Positions 1-7,513 of a stretch of 9,645 bases of DNA are shown piece after piece. This DNA comes from Coriobacteriales bacterium. GTDB lineage: Bacteria > Actinomycetota > Coriobacteriia > Coriobacteriales > UBA8131. The DNA lies in NCBI GenBank assembly GCA_031286975.1, contig JAITTM010000196.1:1-9645 (forward strand), given 5' to 3'. Position 1 is the first letter of the stretch; the number at the start of each line of letters is the position of its first letter. The notes below the pieces were generated by a model, which saw only the letters and a program-made list of their open reading frames with translations, searched no databases and was not told where the DNA came from. The translations under genes were made by a program, and so were the position numbers.

Positions 1-622
1 GGGCGGGTCTCCGTCACCCAGACGTGCTCGACCTTGCCCTGGTCAAAGGCGGTGTAGACCACGCCCAGTGCCGTGCCAAAATAGACGGTAGCCAGCGAGC
101 CGGCATTGCAGACGGTGAGCACGCGCGAGCCCGGATCCAACAACGGCGCACCGTTAGCGCCAATCGCGCGGTTGCAGCGCTCATCGTCGCTTGCCATCTG
201 CTGCGCCGTGGCGACGATCAGGTTCTTGAGTGCTGCGAGCTCGAGCTGCGCGGCGGCGGCCTGCGCGACCTCCACGATGTGGCGGGCACCCCAGCTGAGG
301 TTGACGGCCGTGGGACGCGCGGCGGCGATCTTCTGGGCGGCCTTATCCAAGCCTTTAAGAAAGTCGGTGGTAGTGGTCTCCGTTGCCTCGTTTACGCTCC
401 AGAGCGCCAGGGCCAGCGCCGCGCCCACACCCAGTGCCGGGGCGCCGCGCAGGGCAAGCGACTTGATGGCAAGCTCGACACCCTCAAGGGTGTGGCAGGC
501 GAGCACATCACCTTGCAGGGGCAGGCGCGTCTGGTCGATAAGACAGACGGACGCGAGCCCGTTGCTGTTGGGATCCTCCCACCAGACGGTGCGCGGTAAC
601 GAGCTGAAGTCAGCCTTTGGCA

Positions 623-623
<1 letters not shown>
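1..623 (-). CDS. mtnA: S-methyl-5-thioribose-1-phosphate isomerase, N-terminal part (runs off the window)
   Basis: My translation of the minus strand from the ATG at 623 gives 207 uninterrupted codons to the window edge. MtnA isomerises 5-methylthioribose-1-phosphate to methylthioribulose-1-phosphate in methionine salvage. Family signatures seen: IDQTRLP (residues 29-35), the sugar-phosphate-site motif LRGAPALGVGAA (58-69), RPTAVNLSWGAR (103-114), and CNAGSLAT (172-179) followed by FGTALGVVY. Cys172 matches the catalytic cysteine of the family. The last visible residues, VTETR, match the conserved ETRP motif. Full-length MtnA is about 350 residues, so roughly 140 are missing, including the catalytic aspartate. 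The ATG shares one base with the TGA of ahcY (TGATG), so translation is probably coupled; the Shine-Dalgarno sequence is weak. The related eIF2B-like and ribose-1,5-bisphosphate isomerases are less likely given CNAGSLAT and the ahcY neighbour. Confidence 0.92.
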
Positions 624-1900
<1,277 letters not shown>

Positions 1901-1914
1901 TTAATGGTCTGCTT

Positions 1915-1920
1915 ATTATG
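1915..1920 (-). promoter_or_regulatory. Possible -10 element upstream of ahcY
   Basis: CATAAT on the minus strand (five of six matches to TATAAT) lies in the 50-bp gap between the regulator stop and the ahcY start. No convincing -35 element stands upstream inside the regulator gene. The gap contains no hairpin terminator, so read-through from the regulator gene is at least as likely as an internal promoter. Confidence 0.25.
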
Positions 1921-1932
1921 TCACAGCGCCCA

Positions 1933-2634
1933 TCAGTCGATGCCCTCGTAGTCGCTCAGGCGATCCAGGTGGTAGACCGCGATCTCGTTGCGCGTGCGCT
2001 TGATGATGCCGTCGGCCTCAAGCGTGCTGATAAGGCGGCTGCAGGTGGTCACGTGGATGGAGAGAAGGTCGGCCAATTGCTGGATGGTGATGTTGGTGGG
2101 TATGATGCTTGCCCCTTGCGCGTCTGGCCCATGGATGGCGCAGAGTTTGCGCAGCCAGATCACGAGCCGTTGCATGGACGAGGGCACGGCGGTGTTGGAG
2201 ATACGGTGCCCCATCTGTCCAAAGGCCATGTGGCAGACAAAAATGAACTCGTAGTATATCTCCGGATCCTCCTGCATGATGCGAAACAATTGCTCCTGCG
2301 TAAAACCGAACACCACGGTATCCTTGGTGGCTACGTAGTGCATCTTGTATTCGCCCAGCGAGGCAATGCCGCCATATTCGATGGAGAAGGCGTTGCCTTC
2401 GTTGCGAAAGAACAAGGTGGCCGGCTCGCCGTTTATCTTGGTAAACGAGCAGCGCATCTGGCCCTTCTCCACATAGTAATAGTACAGATCGTCCTTGTCG
2501 TGCGCCGAGACCGTGATGACCTCGTCTTTGAAGAGCTTGCGCTTGCGCGCCTGGTCGATATACGCGCCGATCTTAAGCTTCTTAAAAGGCATCGTTGGGA
2601 TAAGGACCGCGGTGTAGTCTTCTTTTGTCAGCAT
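1933..2634 (-). CDS. Crp/Fnr-family transcriptional regulator
   Basis: A 233-residue DNA-binding regulator. Residues 35-125 look like a degenerate cyclic-nucleotide-binding-type beta-barrel sensor (for example YYYYVEKGQMRCSF, NEGNAFSIEYGGIASLGE), followed by a long dimer helix around 125-165. A Crp-type winged helix-turn-helix lies at about 182-223 (TIQQLADLLSIHVTTCSRLI, then LEADGIIKR). No N-terminal Fnr cysteine cluster is present, so it is not a classic Fe-S oxygen sensor; the effector is unknown, as for CprK-like members. The ATG at 2634 is chosen because GGAGG lies eight bases upstream (2643-2647); the frame stays open to a TTG at 2682 that lacks a Shine-Dalgarno sequence. It is divergent from the molybdopterin oxidoreductase operon, a common arrangement for a local activator, and lies upstream of ahcY-mtnA on the same strand. 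Its targets are inference. Confidence 0.88.
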   Translation of the reverse strand: MLTKEDYTAVLIPTMPFKKLKIGAYIDQARKRKLFKDEVITVSAHDKDDLYYYYVEKGQMRCSFTKINGEPATLFFRNEGNAFSIEYGGIASLGEYKMHYVATKDTVVFGFTQEQLFRIMQEDPEIYYEFIFVCHMAFGQMGHRISNTAVPSSMQRLVIWLRKLCAIHGPDAQGASIIPTNITIQQLADLLSIHVTTCSRLISTLEADGIIKRTRNEIAVYHLDRLSDYEGID

Positions 2635-2659
2635 GTTTTGCGCCTCCCTCTCTGCCACT

Positions 2660-2665
2660 ATTCTA
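2660..2665 (-). promoter_or_regulatory. Possible -10 element of the Crp/Fnr-type gene
   Basis: TAGAAT on the minus strand, 25 bases upstream of the ATG at 2634, differs from TATAAT at one position. No good -35 hexamer sits at the expected distance, so the promoter may depend on an activator, or the match may be chance. Confidence 0.3.
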
Positions 2666-2700
2666 GCGCCTGCGTGCCACAAAGCATAGCAGCGGCTAGG

Positions 2701-2761
2701 TTTTTATCCTCGCACTGGCAATTTATATGCCTGTGCAGGGCATCTAACAGCCTGCCTGCAC
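2701..2761. promoter_or_regulatory. Divergent control region with a 7-bp inverted repeat
   Basis: The 185-bp region between the regulator (minus) and the oxidoreductase operon (plus) must hold both promoters. A perfect inverted repeat GTGCAGG (2733-2739) / CCTGCAC (2755-2761) has half-sites 22 bp apart centre to centre, about two helical turns, which would suit a dimeric or paired regulator. A weak plus-strand promoter can be drawn: TTTTTA at 2701-2706, a 17-base spacer, then TATATG at 2724-2729. No clear FNR-type (TTGAT-N4-ATCAA) or Crp-type (TGTGA-N6-TCACA) site is visible. Functional assignment is tentative. Confidence 0.3.
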
Positions 2762-2819
2762 GCGGCGTAGAGTAGGCATATCACAAGAATCGGAGCGTAT
2801 GAGGAAGGAAGTGAACGAT

Positions 2820-3638
2820 ATGGCACGAATGGGAATGCTCGTCGATATCGCACGGTGCGCAGGTTGCCAGGGTTGTGTGGTCGCCTGCCAGATGCAGAAC
2901 AACCAGAGCCCCGGTGTGACCTGGGGTTACGTCGATCGCTGTGAATGGGGGGAGTATCCGCAAGCCGGAGCGGCCTATCTGCCGCATTTTTGCATGCAGT
3001 GCGACGATCCCGCCTGCGTGACGGTCTGCCCCACCGGCGCGAGCGTTAAGGGCGAGGACGGGGTGACCTTGGTTGACTACGAGATCTGCATCGGTTGCGG
3101 TCAGTGCGTCGCCGCCTGCCCCTATGGCGGACGCCACCTCAACCTCAACGGTGACAAAGGCTACTTCGATGCCCCCCTGGCTCCTTATCAGACAGAGGGT
3201 ATCCAGCGTACAAATGTCGCGGAGAAGTGCCTGTTTTGCCACGACCTGGTTGCCGAGGGCGGCCAACCCGCCTGTGTGCTCAACTGCACCGGCAAGGCGC
3301 GCACCTTTGGCGACGTTGATGACCCCTCAAGCGCAATCGCCCTCAAGCTGGCCGAGGGCAAGGCCACACGCGTAGGCGCAACCGGCTTCTATTACGTCCA
3401 ACCTGCCGGTATGCCTGCCAACATGATCGACTCCAAAGTTCTGGTGGGCGCGCCCACGCTGCCAACAGACCCTCAGGAGCCCGCAGCCCCAACAGAGCAG
3501 GCAGGCGGCATCAACCCCGTTGTCATAGGTGGCGCCGCCGTAGTGGTGGCCGCTGCAGCAGTTGGCGGTGGCGTTGCGTACAGCAACAAGAAGAAGAAGG
3601 CTGCCGCAGAAGCGGGAGGTACCAGCGATGAAAAATAA
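2820..3638 (+). CDS. 4Fe-4S ferredoxin-like electron-transfer subunit (DmsB/FdnH-like) with C-terminal membrane anchor
   Basis: A 272-residue beta subunit of a DMSO-reductase-family complex that passes electrons between the membrane or a donor and the molybdopterin subunit encoded next. Sixteen cysteines form four [4Fe-4S] sites: C13/16/19/23, C58/61/66/70, C90/93/96/100 and C137/140/152/156, with the classic CxxCxxCxxxC and CxxCx4CxxxC spacings. After a Pro/Ala-rich linker (about 211-228), residues 231-254 form a hydrophobic Ala/Val/Gly segment followed by four lysines (257-260), a likely single C-terminal transmembrane anchor as in FdnH or HybA. It has no signal peptide, so export with the Tat-bearing partner is expected. 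The ATG at 2820 is preferred because AAGGAA lies nine bases upstream; the ATG at 2799 (seven more residues) has GGAG only three bases away. It overlaps the next gene by 11 bp. The electron donor is unknown. Confidence 0.93.
   Translation: MARMGMLVDIARCAGCQGCVVACQMQNNQSPGVTWGYVDRCEWGEYPQAGAAYLPHFCMQCDDPACVTVCPTGASVKGEDGVTLVDYEICIGCGQCVAACPYGGRHLNLNGDKGYFDAPLAPYQTEGIQRTNVAEKCLFCHDLVAEGGQPACVLNCTGKARTFGDVDDPSSAIALKLAEGKATRVGATGFYYVQPAGMPANMIDSKVLVGAPTLPTDPQEPAAPTEQAGGINPVVIGGAAVVVAAAAVGGGVAYSNKKKKAAAEAGGTSDEK
3615..3620 (+). promoter_or_regulatory. First ribosome binding site of the molybdopterin subunit
   Basis: GGAGGT, seven bases before ATG 3628, lies inside the 3' end of the upstream subunit gene and suggests coupled translation of the pair. 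Confidence 0.65.
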
Positions 3639-5973
3639 CACCGCAACCGCATCGTCCGCTCGTTTTAACACGCAGGAGGCAACCATGGATACCACAGGCA
3701 CCACCGCAACCGCTACCGCCACTGCTGATAGTGGGGTCGGCAGCTTTGCTAGCAAGGGCATGACCCGTCGCAGCTTTGTGGCGGGTGCAGCCGGAGTCGC
3801 CGTTGTAGGCGCAGCTCTGGGCGCTGGCGGCTTTGACATCTCTCATCCCGCAGAGGCATTCGCCGACGAGAATTCTCCCGTCGAATTCAAGTACAGCTAC
3901 TGCGATATGTGTAACCACGTGCCCAAATGCGGCATCAAATGCCACATCAGAGAGGGCAAGATCGTGCGCGTCGAGTCGCGTGAAAAATACCCCGCCACGC
4001 CGCTTTGCGCCAAGGGCATCGCCAGCCTGCAGGAGCTCTATGACCCCCATCGCCTGCTCAGCCCCATGAAGCGGACCAACGAGAAAGGCACGGGTGACCC
4101 GCAGTTCGAGCCCATCACCTGGGACGAAGCCTACGCCACCATCGCCGAGCGCTTTAACGCCATCAAGGCTGAGCATGGTGCCGACTCGGTGCTCTTCTTC
4201 TGTGGCGACCCCAAAGAGCCGCGTGGTGCCATGCAGCGCGTGGCCACCCTGTTTGGCTCATCGAGCTATGGCACCGAGAGCTCGGTGTGTGCGGCAGCCA
4301 GTTGGATGTGCGCCAACATGGTCTTTGGCCAGCAGAGCATGGGTGCCGACCCCGGTGCGGACTCAAAGTGCAGCCTCATCTGGTCGATCAACCCCGCATG
4401 GTCGCAGCCCAATCGCTTCAGCGGCCTGATGGACGCCAAGGAGCGCGGCGTCAAGTTCGTCGTGGTCGACCCTCGCATCACGCCTACGGTCAGTGGTCTG
4501 GCCGACATCCATCTGCAGGTGCGTCCCGGTTCTGACGGTGCCCTGGCGGCTGGGTTTATCAACCAGATCATCGTCAATGAGTACTACGACAAGGACTTTG
4601 TGGCCAATTGGACCGTCGGTTTTGAGGAGCTCAAGGCCTATGTGGCAGATTTCACTCCCGAGAAAGTCGAGGAGATAACCTGGGTTCCCGCCGATAAACT
4701 CATCGCTGCCGTCAAGCTCATCGCCGAGAACGGCCCCGGTACTTTGGTCACCAGCTCAAAGGGTGGCTGCCACCAGACCAACGTCGGCAATTTTCAGCGT
4801 GCGGTCTTTATGATTCCCGCCCTGCTCGGCTTTCTTGATGTCAAGGGTGGCATGGCGCTGGGACCCGGGCTTCCCTTCGACTACGCCGCCTCAAGCAAGG
4901 GCTTCCAGCTTGAGGATGTTTATGAGGCCGAAGGCTTCCAGGAGCGTCGCTACGACCTCAAGGACTTTCCCGTGTGGGCGAAGTACTACAAGATGATGCA
5001 GACCGTGCATCTGCCCGAGCTGGTAGCCGAGGGCAAGATCCGCGCCGGATTCTTGCTGGGCATCAATGCCATGATGTGGCCGGATACCCCCAAATACCAA
5101 GAGGCTCTTAAGAATATGGAGTTCACCGTAGCGCTTGACTACTACATGCGCCCCTGGACCCATGACTTCGTCGACCTGCTCCTGCCCGCCGCCATGTGCT
5201 ACGAGCGCACGGCAGCACTCTCCATCTTTGGGCGCAAGATATTCCTGCGTGAGCCGGTGATCGAACCTCTGGGTGAGGCACGCGAGGATTGGCGCGTCAT
5301 CTTAGAGGTGGGCTCCGCATTGGGTTATGAAGAGCAGTGCTTTGGCGGCAATGTCGAAGCTGCCCTGACAGAGCTGCTCAAAACCACCAAACTTGAGGTC
5401 ACCTTGGACGACCTCAAGGCGAGCCCTGACGGTTTTGAGATCCCCGGCAATCCCCCCGAGGAGCGCAAGTACGCCTCAGGCAAGCTGCGCGCCGATGGCC
5501 AGCCGGGCTTTAACACGCCCTCCGGCAAGGTCGAGCTGGTAAGCCAGGTGCTCACCAGCATGGGCTTTGAAGGCCTGCCCGTCTATGAGGAGCCCGTGCA
5601 AAGCCCTCTGGGTGCCGACGCTGCCCAGTATCCGCTGGTGCTCAACACCGGCTCGCGCATACCCTATTATACCCACAGCAAACTGCGCGACCTGCCCTGG
5701 CTCAACCAGTTCATGCCCGAGCCCGTTGTGCGCCTGAATCCCGCTGATGCCCAAGCTCGTGGCTTGGCAGACGGTGACAAGGTCAAGGTATTCAACCAGC
5801 AGGGTGAAATCGAGATGCTCGCGGAGGTGACCAACATCGTGATGCCCGGCGTGGTGGACATCTTCCACGGCTGGCACCAGGCGGACGTCAACCTGCTCAC
5901 CACCCGTGACTTCGACCCTATAACCGGCTTTCCTCCCTTTGCCTGCGGTCTGTGCGAGGTAGCAAAAGCCTAG
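3628..5973 (+). CDS. Tat-exported molybdopterin (Mo-bisPGD) oxidoreductase catalytic subunit, DMSO reductase family
   Basis: A 781-residue catalytic subunit, probably exported folded and active outside the membrane. The twin-arginine motif TRRSFV (46-51) precedes a hydrophobic stretch (52-68) and a possible cleavage site after AFA (77-79). The N-terminal Fe-S domain has C92, C95, C101, C105 and C127. Cys221 in GTESSVC aligns with the Mo-ligating cysteine region of Nap/Fdh-type enzymes, though C228 is close by. Cofactor-binding blocks follow, such as VVVDPR and VRPGSDGAL. The C-terminal molydop-binding domain runs from about residue 670 and ends GFPPFACGLCEV. The substrate cannot be read from sequence: this broad group includes sulfur-compound reductases, catechol dehydroxylases and acetylene hydratase. 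ATG 3628 has a good ribosome site and overlaps the upstream stop; ATG 3685 has an equally good site and would give 762 residues. The TAG stop lies within the target duplication of the adjacent fold-back element. No membrane subunit or chaperone gene follows. Confidence 0.94.
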   Translation: MKNNTATASSARFNTQEATMDTTGTTATATATADSGVGSFASKGMTRRSFVAGAAGVAVVGAALGAGGFDISHPAEAFADENSPVEFKYSYCDMCNHVPKCGIKCHIREGKIVRVESREKYPATPLCAKGIASLQELYDPHRLLSPMKRTNEKGTGDPQFEPITWDEAYATIAERFNAIKAEHGADSVLFFCGDPKEPRGAMQRVATLFGSSSYGTESSVCAAASWMCANMVFGQQSMGADPGADSKCSLIWSINPAWSQPNRFSGLMDAKERGVKFVVVDPRITPTVSGLADIHLQVRPGSDGALAAGFINQIIVNEYYDKDFVANWTVGFEELKAYVADFTPEKVEEITWVPADKLIAAVKLIAENGPGTLVTSSKGGCHQTNVGNFQRAVFMIPALLGFLDVKGGMALGPGLPFDYAASSKGFQLEDVYEAEGFQERRYDLKDFPVWAKYYKMMQTVHLPELVAEGKIRAGFLLGINAMMWPDTPKYQEALKNMEFTVALDYYMRPWTHDFVDLLLPAAMCYERTAALSIFGRKIFLREPVIEPLGEAREDWRVILEVGSALGYEEQCFGGNVEAALTELLKTTKLEVTLDDLKASPDGFEIPGNPPEERKYASGKLRADGQPGFNTPSGKVELVSQVLTSMGFEGLPVYEEPVQSPLGADAAQYPLVLNTGSRIPYYTHSKLRDLPWLNQFMPEPVVRLNPADAQARGLADGDKVKVFNQQGEIEMLAEVTNIVMPGVVDIFHGWHQADVNLLTTRDFDPITGFPPFACGLCEVAKA
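3674..3679 (+). promoter_or_regulatory. Second ribosome binding site, for the alternative in-frame start at 3685
   Basis: AGGAGG, five bases before ATG 3685. Starting here removes 19 low-complexity residues and shortens the n-region of the Tat signal to about 27 residues before the two arginines. Either or both starts may be used. Confidence 0.55.
5970..5973. repeat. Left CTAG target-site duplication
   Basis: CTAG adjoining the left end of the fold-back element, matched by CTAG at 6133-6136. Bases 5971-5973 are the stop codon of the oxidoreductase gene. Removing the element and one copy restores a continuous ...AAAGC-CTAG-CCGTT... with the same stop codon. A four-base repeat alone is weak evidence; its position exactly at both ends of the terminal inverted repeat adds weight. 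Confidence 0.6.
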
Positions 5974-6132
5974 TGCTCTGTTAGGCTCTAAACTTCAGTA
6001 GCCGACGGTCTTTTATTGCGCCATACGGCGTTAGGAATCCCTCTCCGTACGTCCAGTACGCAGAGGGATTCCTGCCTTGTCTGGCACAAAAAATCCTCGC
6101 TGCTTACAAGAAGTTTATGACTTAACAGAGCA
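5974..6132. mobile_element. MITE-like fold-back element, 159 bp, non-coding
   Basis: The ends are terminal inverted repeats: TGCTCTGTTA at the left (5974-5983) is perfectly complementary to TAACAGAGCA at the right (6123-6132), and the match extends to 19 of 23 bases (5974-5996 against 6110-6132). The interior also folds back, with similarity on both arms through a TTTT-TTG-GCCA stretch to a near-perfect central hairpin. The element is flanked by CTAG/CTAG, a duplication of the size and sequence produced by some IS5-type transposases. It has no open frame long enough for a transposase, so it would need one supplied in trans. It lies between the oxidoreductase stop codon and the terminator. Alternatives are a dispersed hairpin repeat with a role in RNA stability, or the remains of two inverted IS ends. 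Family assignment is not possible from one copy. Confidence 0.65.
6034..6072. repeat. Central hairpin of the fold-back element
   Basis: Arms 6034-6050 and 6056-6072 pair over 17 positions with one mismatch (11 perfect pairs, a C/C mismatch, 5 pairs) around the loop GTCCA. No U-run follows directly, so it is not a typical intrinsic terminator, but it would be a very stable RNA structure in transcripts from either side. Confidence 0.85.
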
Positions 6133-6136
6133 CTAG
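6133..6136. repeat. Right CTAG target-site duplication
   Basis: Second CTAG copy, directly after the right terminal inverted repeat; partner of 5970-5973. Confidence 0.6.
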
Positions 6137-6160
6137 CCGTTCATCCGCATCCGTTTCCGC

Positions 6161-6198
6161 AAAAAAAGAGAGCGCCCACCAGGGTGCTCTCTTTTTTT
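6161..6198. terminator. Bidirectional intrinsic terminator
   Basis: A7 (6161-6167), stem GAGAGCGCCC (6168-6177), loop ACCA, stem GGGTGCTCTC (6182-6191), T7 (6192-6198). Ten pairs include one G-T wobble. The U-run is present on both strands, so it can end the oxidoreductase transcript (plus) and the icd operon transcript (minus). It lies 85 bp past the icd stop. Without the fold-back element and one CTAG it would lie 24 bp past the oxidoreductase stop, the expected native distance. Confidence 0.92.
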
Positions 6199-6283
6199 GT
6201 GTCTCCGTTTTGCACGTTCAGCGCCCATGGCGGGTTTTGCGCAGTGACGGGTTTTCTGCGTCCGCTCAATCCGCTCAATCCGC
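6199..6283. other. Rest of the convergent intergenic region, no gene seen
   Basis: Apart from the tandem repeat at its right end, this 85-bp stretch holds only a loose direct repeat (CGGGTTTT followed shortly by TGCG or GCGCAG, at about 6230-6260). It is the 3' untranslated end of the icd operon transcript. Confidence 0.5.
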
Positions 6284-6287
6284 TCAG
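6261..6287. repeat. Three tandem copies of a 9-bp unit reaching into icd
   Basis: TCCGCTCAA occurs twice (6261-6269, 6270-6278), followed by a third copy differing only in the last base (6279-6287). The third copy contains the icd stop codon (TCA on the plus strand, 6284-6286) and one base of the last sense codon. Slippage of this unit would change only the 3' untranslated region. Confidence 0.85.
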
Positions 6288-7504
6288 AGAAAGCCTTTGA
6301 TGGCCTCCAAGAACGCGCGGGTGTCCACCTTCTGCTTGTTTTTAAGCGTTGAGAGTTCATAAAGGTCGCCAGTCATCACGCCGCTGGCGATGGTTGTCAG
6401 CGTTGCCGCCTCGAGTCGCTGCGCAAAAGCACTCAGCTCGGGCAACCCGTCCAGCTCACCGCGTTTGGCCAGCGCGCCCGTCCAGGCAAAGAGCGTCGCC
6501 ACCGAGTTGGTGGAGGTCGTCTCCCCTTTAAGATGCCGATAATAGTGGCGCTGCACCGTGCCGTGCGCCGCCTCATACTCGAAGTATCCTTTGGGCGAGA
6601 CCAGCACCGAGGTCATCATGGCCAGCGAGCCAAAGGCCGTCGCCACCATGTCGCTCATCACATCGCCATCGTAATTCTTGCAGGCCCAGATAAAGCCGCC
6701 CTCGCTGCGAACCACGCGTGCAACGGCATCATCGATGAGCGTATAGAAGTACTCAATGCCCGCCGCTTCGAACTGCTGGGCATACTGCGCGGCGAACACC
6801 TCGTCAAAGATGTCGCGAAAACGGCGGTCGTAGGTCTTCGAGATGGTATCCTTGGTGCCAAACCAGAGGTCTTGCCTGGTGGCAAGCGCATAGCTCAAGC
6901 AGGCGTGGGCAAACGACTCGATGGAATCATCCCTGTTGTGCACGCCCTGGATGATGCCTGTCTGCGCGCTCCCCTGCCCAAAGTCGTGGATAAGGGCGCG
7001 CTTCTCCGTACCATCGGGTGCCGTCACCACTAGCTCGGCCTTCGCGCCACGCAGCTCGCCCTCAACCGACAGCTCCACGTTTTTATAGATGTCGCCATAG
7101 GCATGACGGGCAAGGGTGATGGGTTTTTGCCAAGTGCCGATGTAGGGGACGATGCCCGTTGCGAGGATGGGCGCCCTGAAAACCGTGCCATCGAGCAGGG
7201 CGCGTATCGTGCCATTGGGCGATTTGTACATCTCGCTTAAGCCGTACTCCTCCACGCGCTCGGCATTAGGGGTGATGGTGGCGCACTTGACGCCCACGCC
7301 GTAGCGCTTGATGGCCTCGGCGGCCTCAACGGTGATGCGGTCCTTGGTGCGCTCGCGCTCCTTGAGACCTAGGTCAAAATAGACTGTCTTGAGCTCGACA
7401 TAAGGCGCAATGAGTATCTCCTTGACCCATGCCCAGATGATGCGGGTCATCTCGTCGCCGTCGAGTTCGACCAAAGGTGTGGTCATGTGGATTCTGTTTG
7501 ACAT
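6284..7504 (-). CDS. icd: NADP-dependent isocitrate dehydrogenase, eukaryotic-like dimeric type
   Basis: Oxidatively decarboxylates isocitrate to 2-oxoglutarate with NADP+ in the cytosol, feeding glutamate synthesis. The 406-residue protein aligns along its length with human IDH1-type enzymes rather than E. coli Icd: [11 protein letters not shown] (14-24), [10 protein letters not shown] (70-79), KSPNGTIR (94-101), RHAYGD (133-138), [19 protein letters not shown] (267-285) and [11 protein letters not shown] (311-321). Expected isocitrate ligands Arg101, Arg110 and Arg133, catalytic Tyr140 and Lys218, and metal ligands Asp258, Asp281 and Asp285 are all present. Arg319-His320 match the NADP-specificity pair. 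The ATG at 7504 follows AGGAG (7509-7513) by four bases, which overlaps the stop codon of the HEAT-like gene, so the two are coupled. A longer frame reaching 7582 is only the antecedent open frame. It is the last gene of the operon, ended by the terminator at 6161-6198. Confidence 0.97.
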   Translation of the reverse strand: MSNRIHMTTPLVELDGDEMTRIIWAWVKEILIAPYVELKTVYFDLGLKERERTKDRITVEAAEAIKRYGVGVKCATITPNAERVEEYGLSEMYKSPNGTIRALLDGTVFRAPILATGIVPYIGTWQKPITLARHAYGDIYKNVELSVEGELRGAKAELVVTAPDGTEKRALIHDFGQGSAQTGIIQGVHNRDDSIESFAHACLSYALATRQDLWFGTKDTISKTYDRRFRDIFDEVFAAQYAQQFEAAGIEYFYTLIDDAVARVVRSEGGFIWACKNYDGDVMSDMVATAFGSLAMMTSVLVSPKGYFEYEAAHGTVQRHYYRHLKGETTSTNSVATLFAWTGALAKRGELDGLPELSAFAQRLEAATLTTIASGVMTGDLYELSTLKNKQKVDTRAFLEAIKGFL

Positions 7505-7508
7505 GAGG

Positions 7509-7513
7509 CTCCT
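7509..7513 (-). promoter_or_regulatory. Ribosome binding site deciding the icd start
   Basis: AGGAG on the minus strand, four bases before ATG 7504, overlapping the TAG stop (7512-7514) of the upstream gene. It excludes the longer in-frame start at 7582. Confidence 0.75.

Noticed and set aside
2635..2682. TTG start giving 16 more residues on the Crp/Fnr-type regulator
   Set aside because: It has no Shine-Dalgarno sequence, and the extra residues would run across the GGAGG site that serves ATG 2634.
1918..2775. 285-codon plus-strand open frame opposite the Crp/Fnr-type gene
   Set aside because: It lacks recognisable domains and a ribosome site, and lies wholly opposite a gene with a clear helix-turn-helix and Shine-Dalgarno sequence.
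3523..4176. 217-codon minus-strand open frame across the junction of the two oxidoreductase subunits
   Set aside because: It is antisense to the anchor of the B subunit and the Tat/Fe-S region of the A subunit, which carry clear motifs; its composition is typical of antisense frames.
5974..6132. Reading the fold-back region as a small RNA gene or riboswitch
   Set aside because: It has no recognisable promoter or known aptamer core, and the terminal inverted repeats with flanking CTAG fit a transposable element better.
6261..6287. Tandem repeat as a CRISPR fragment
   Set aside because: Units are 9 bp and directly abutting with no spacers; no cas gene is present in the window.
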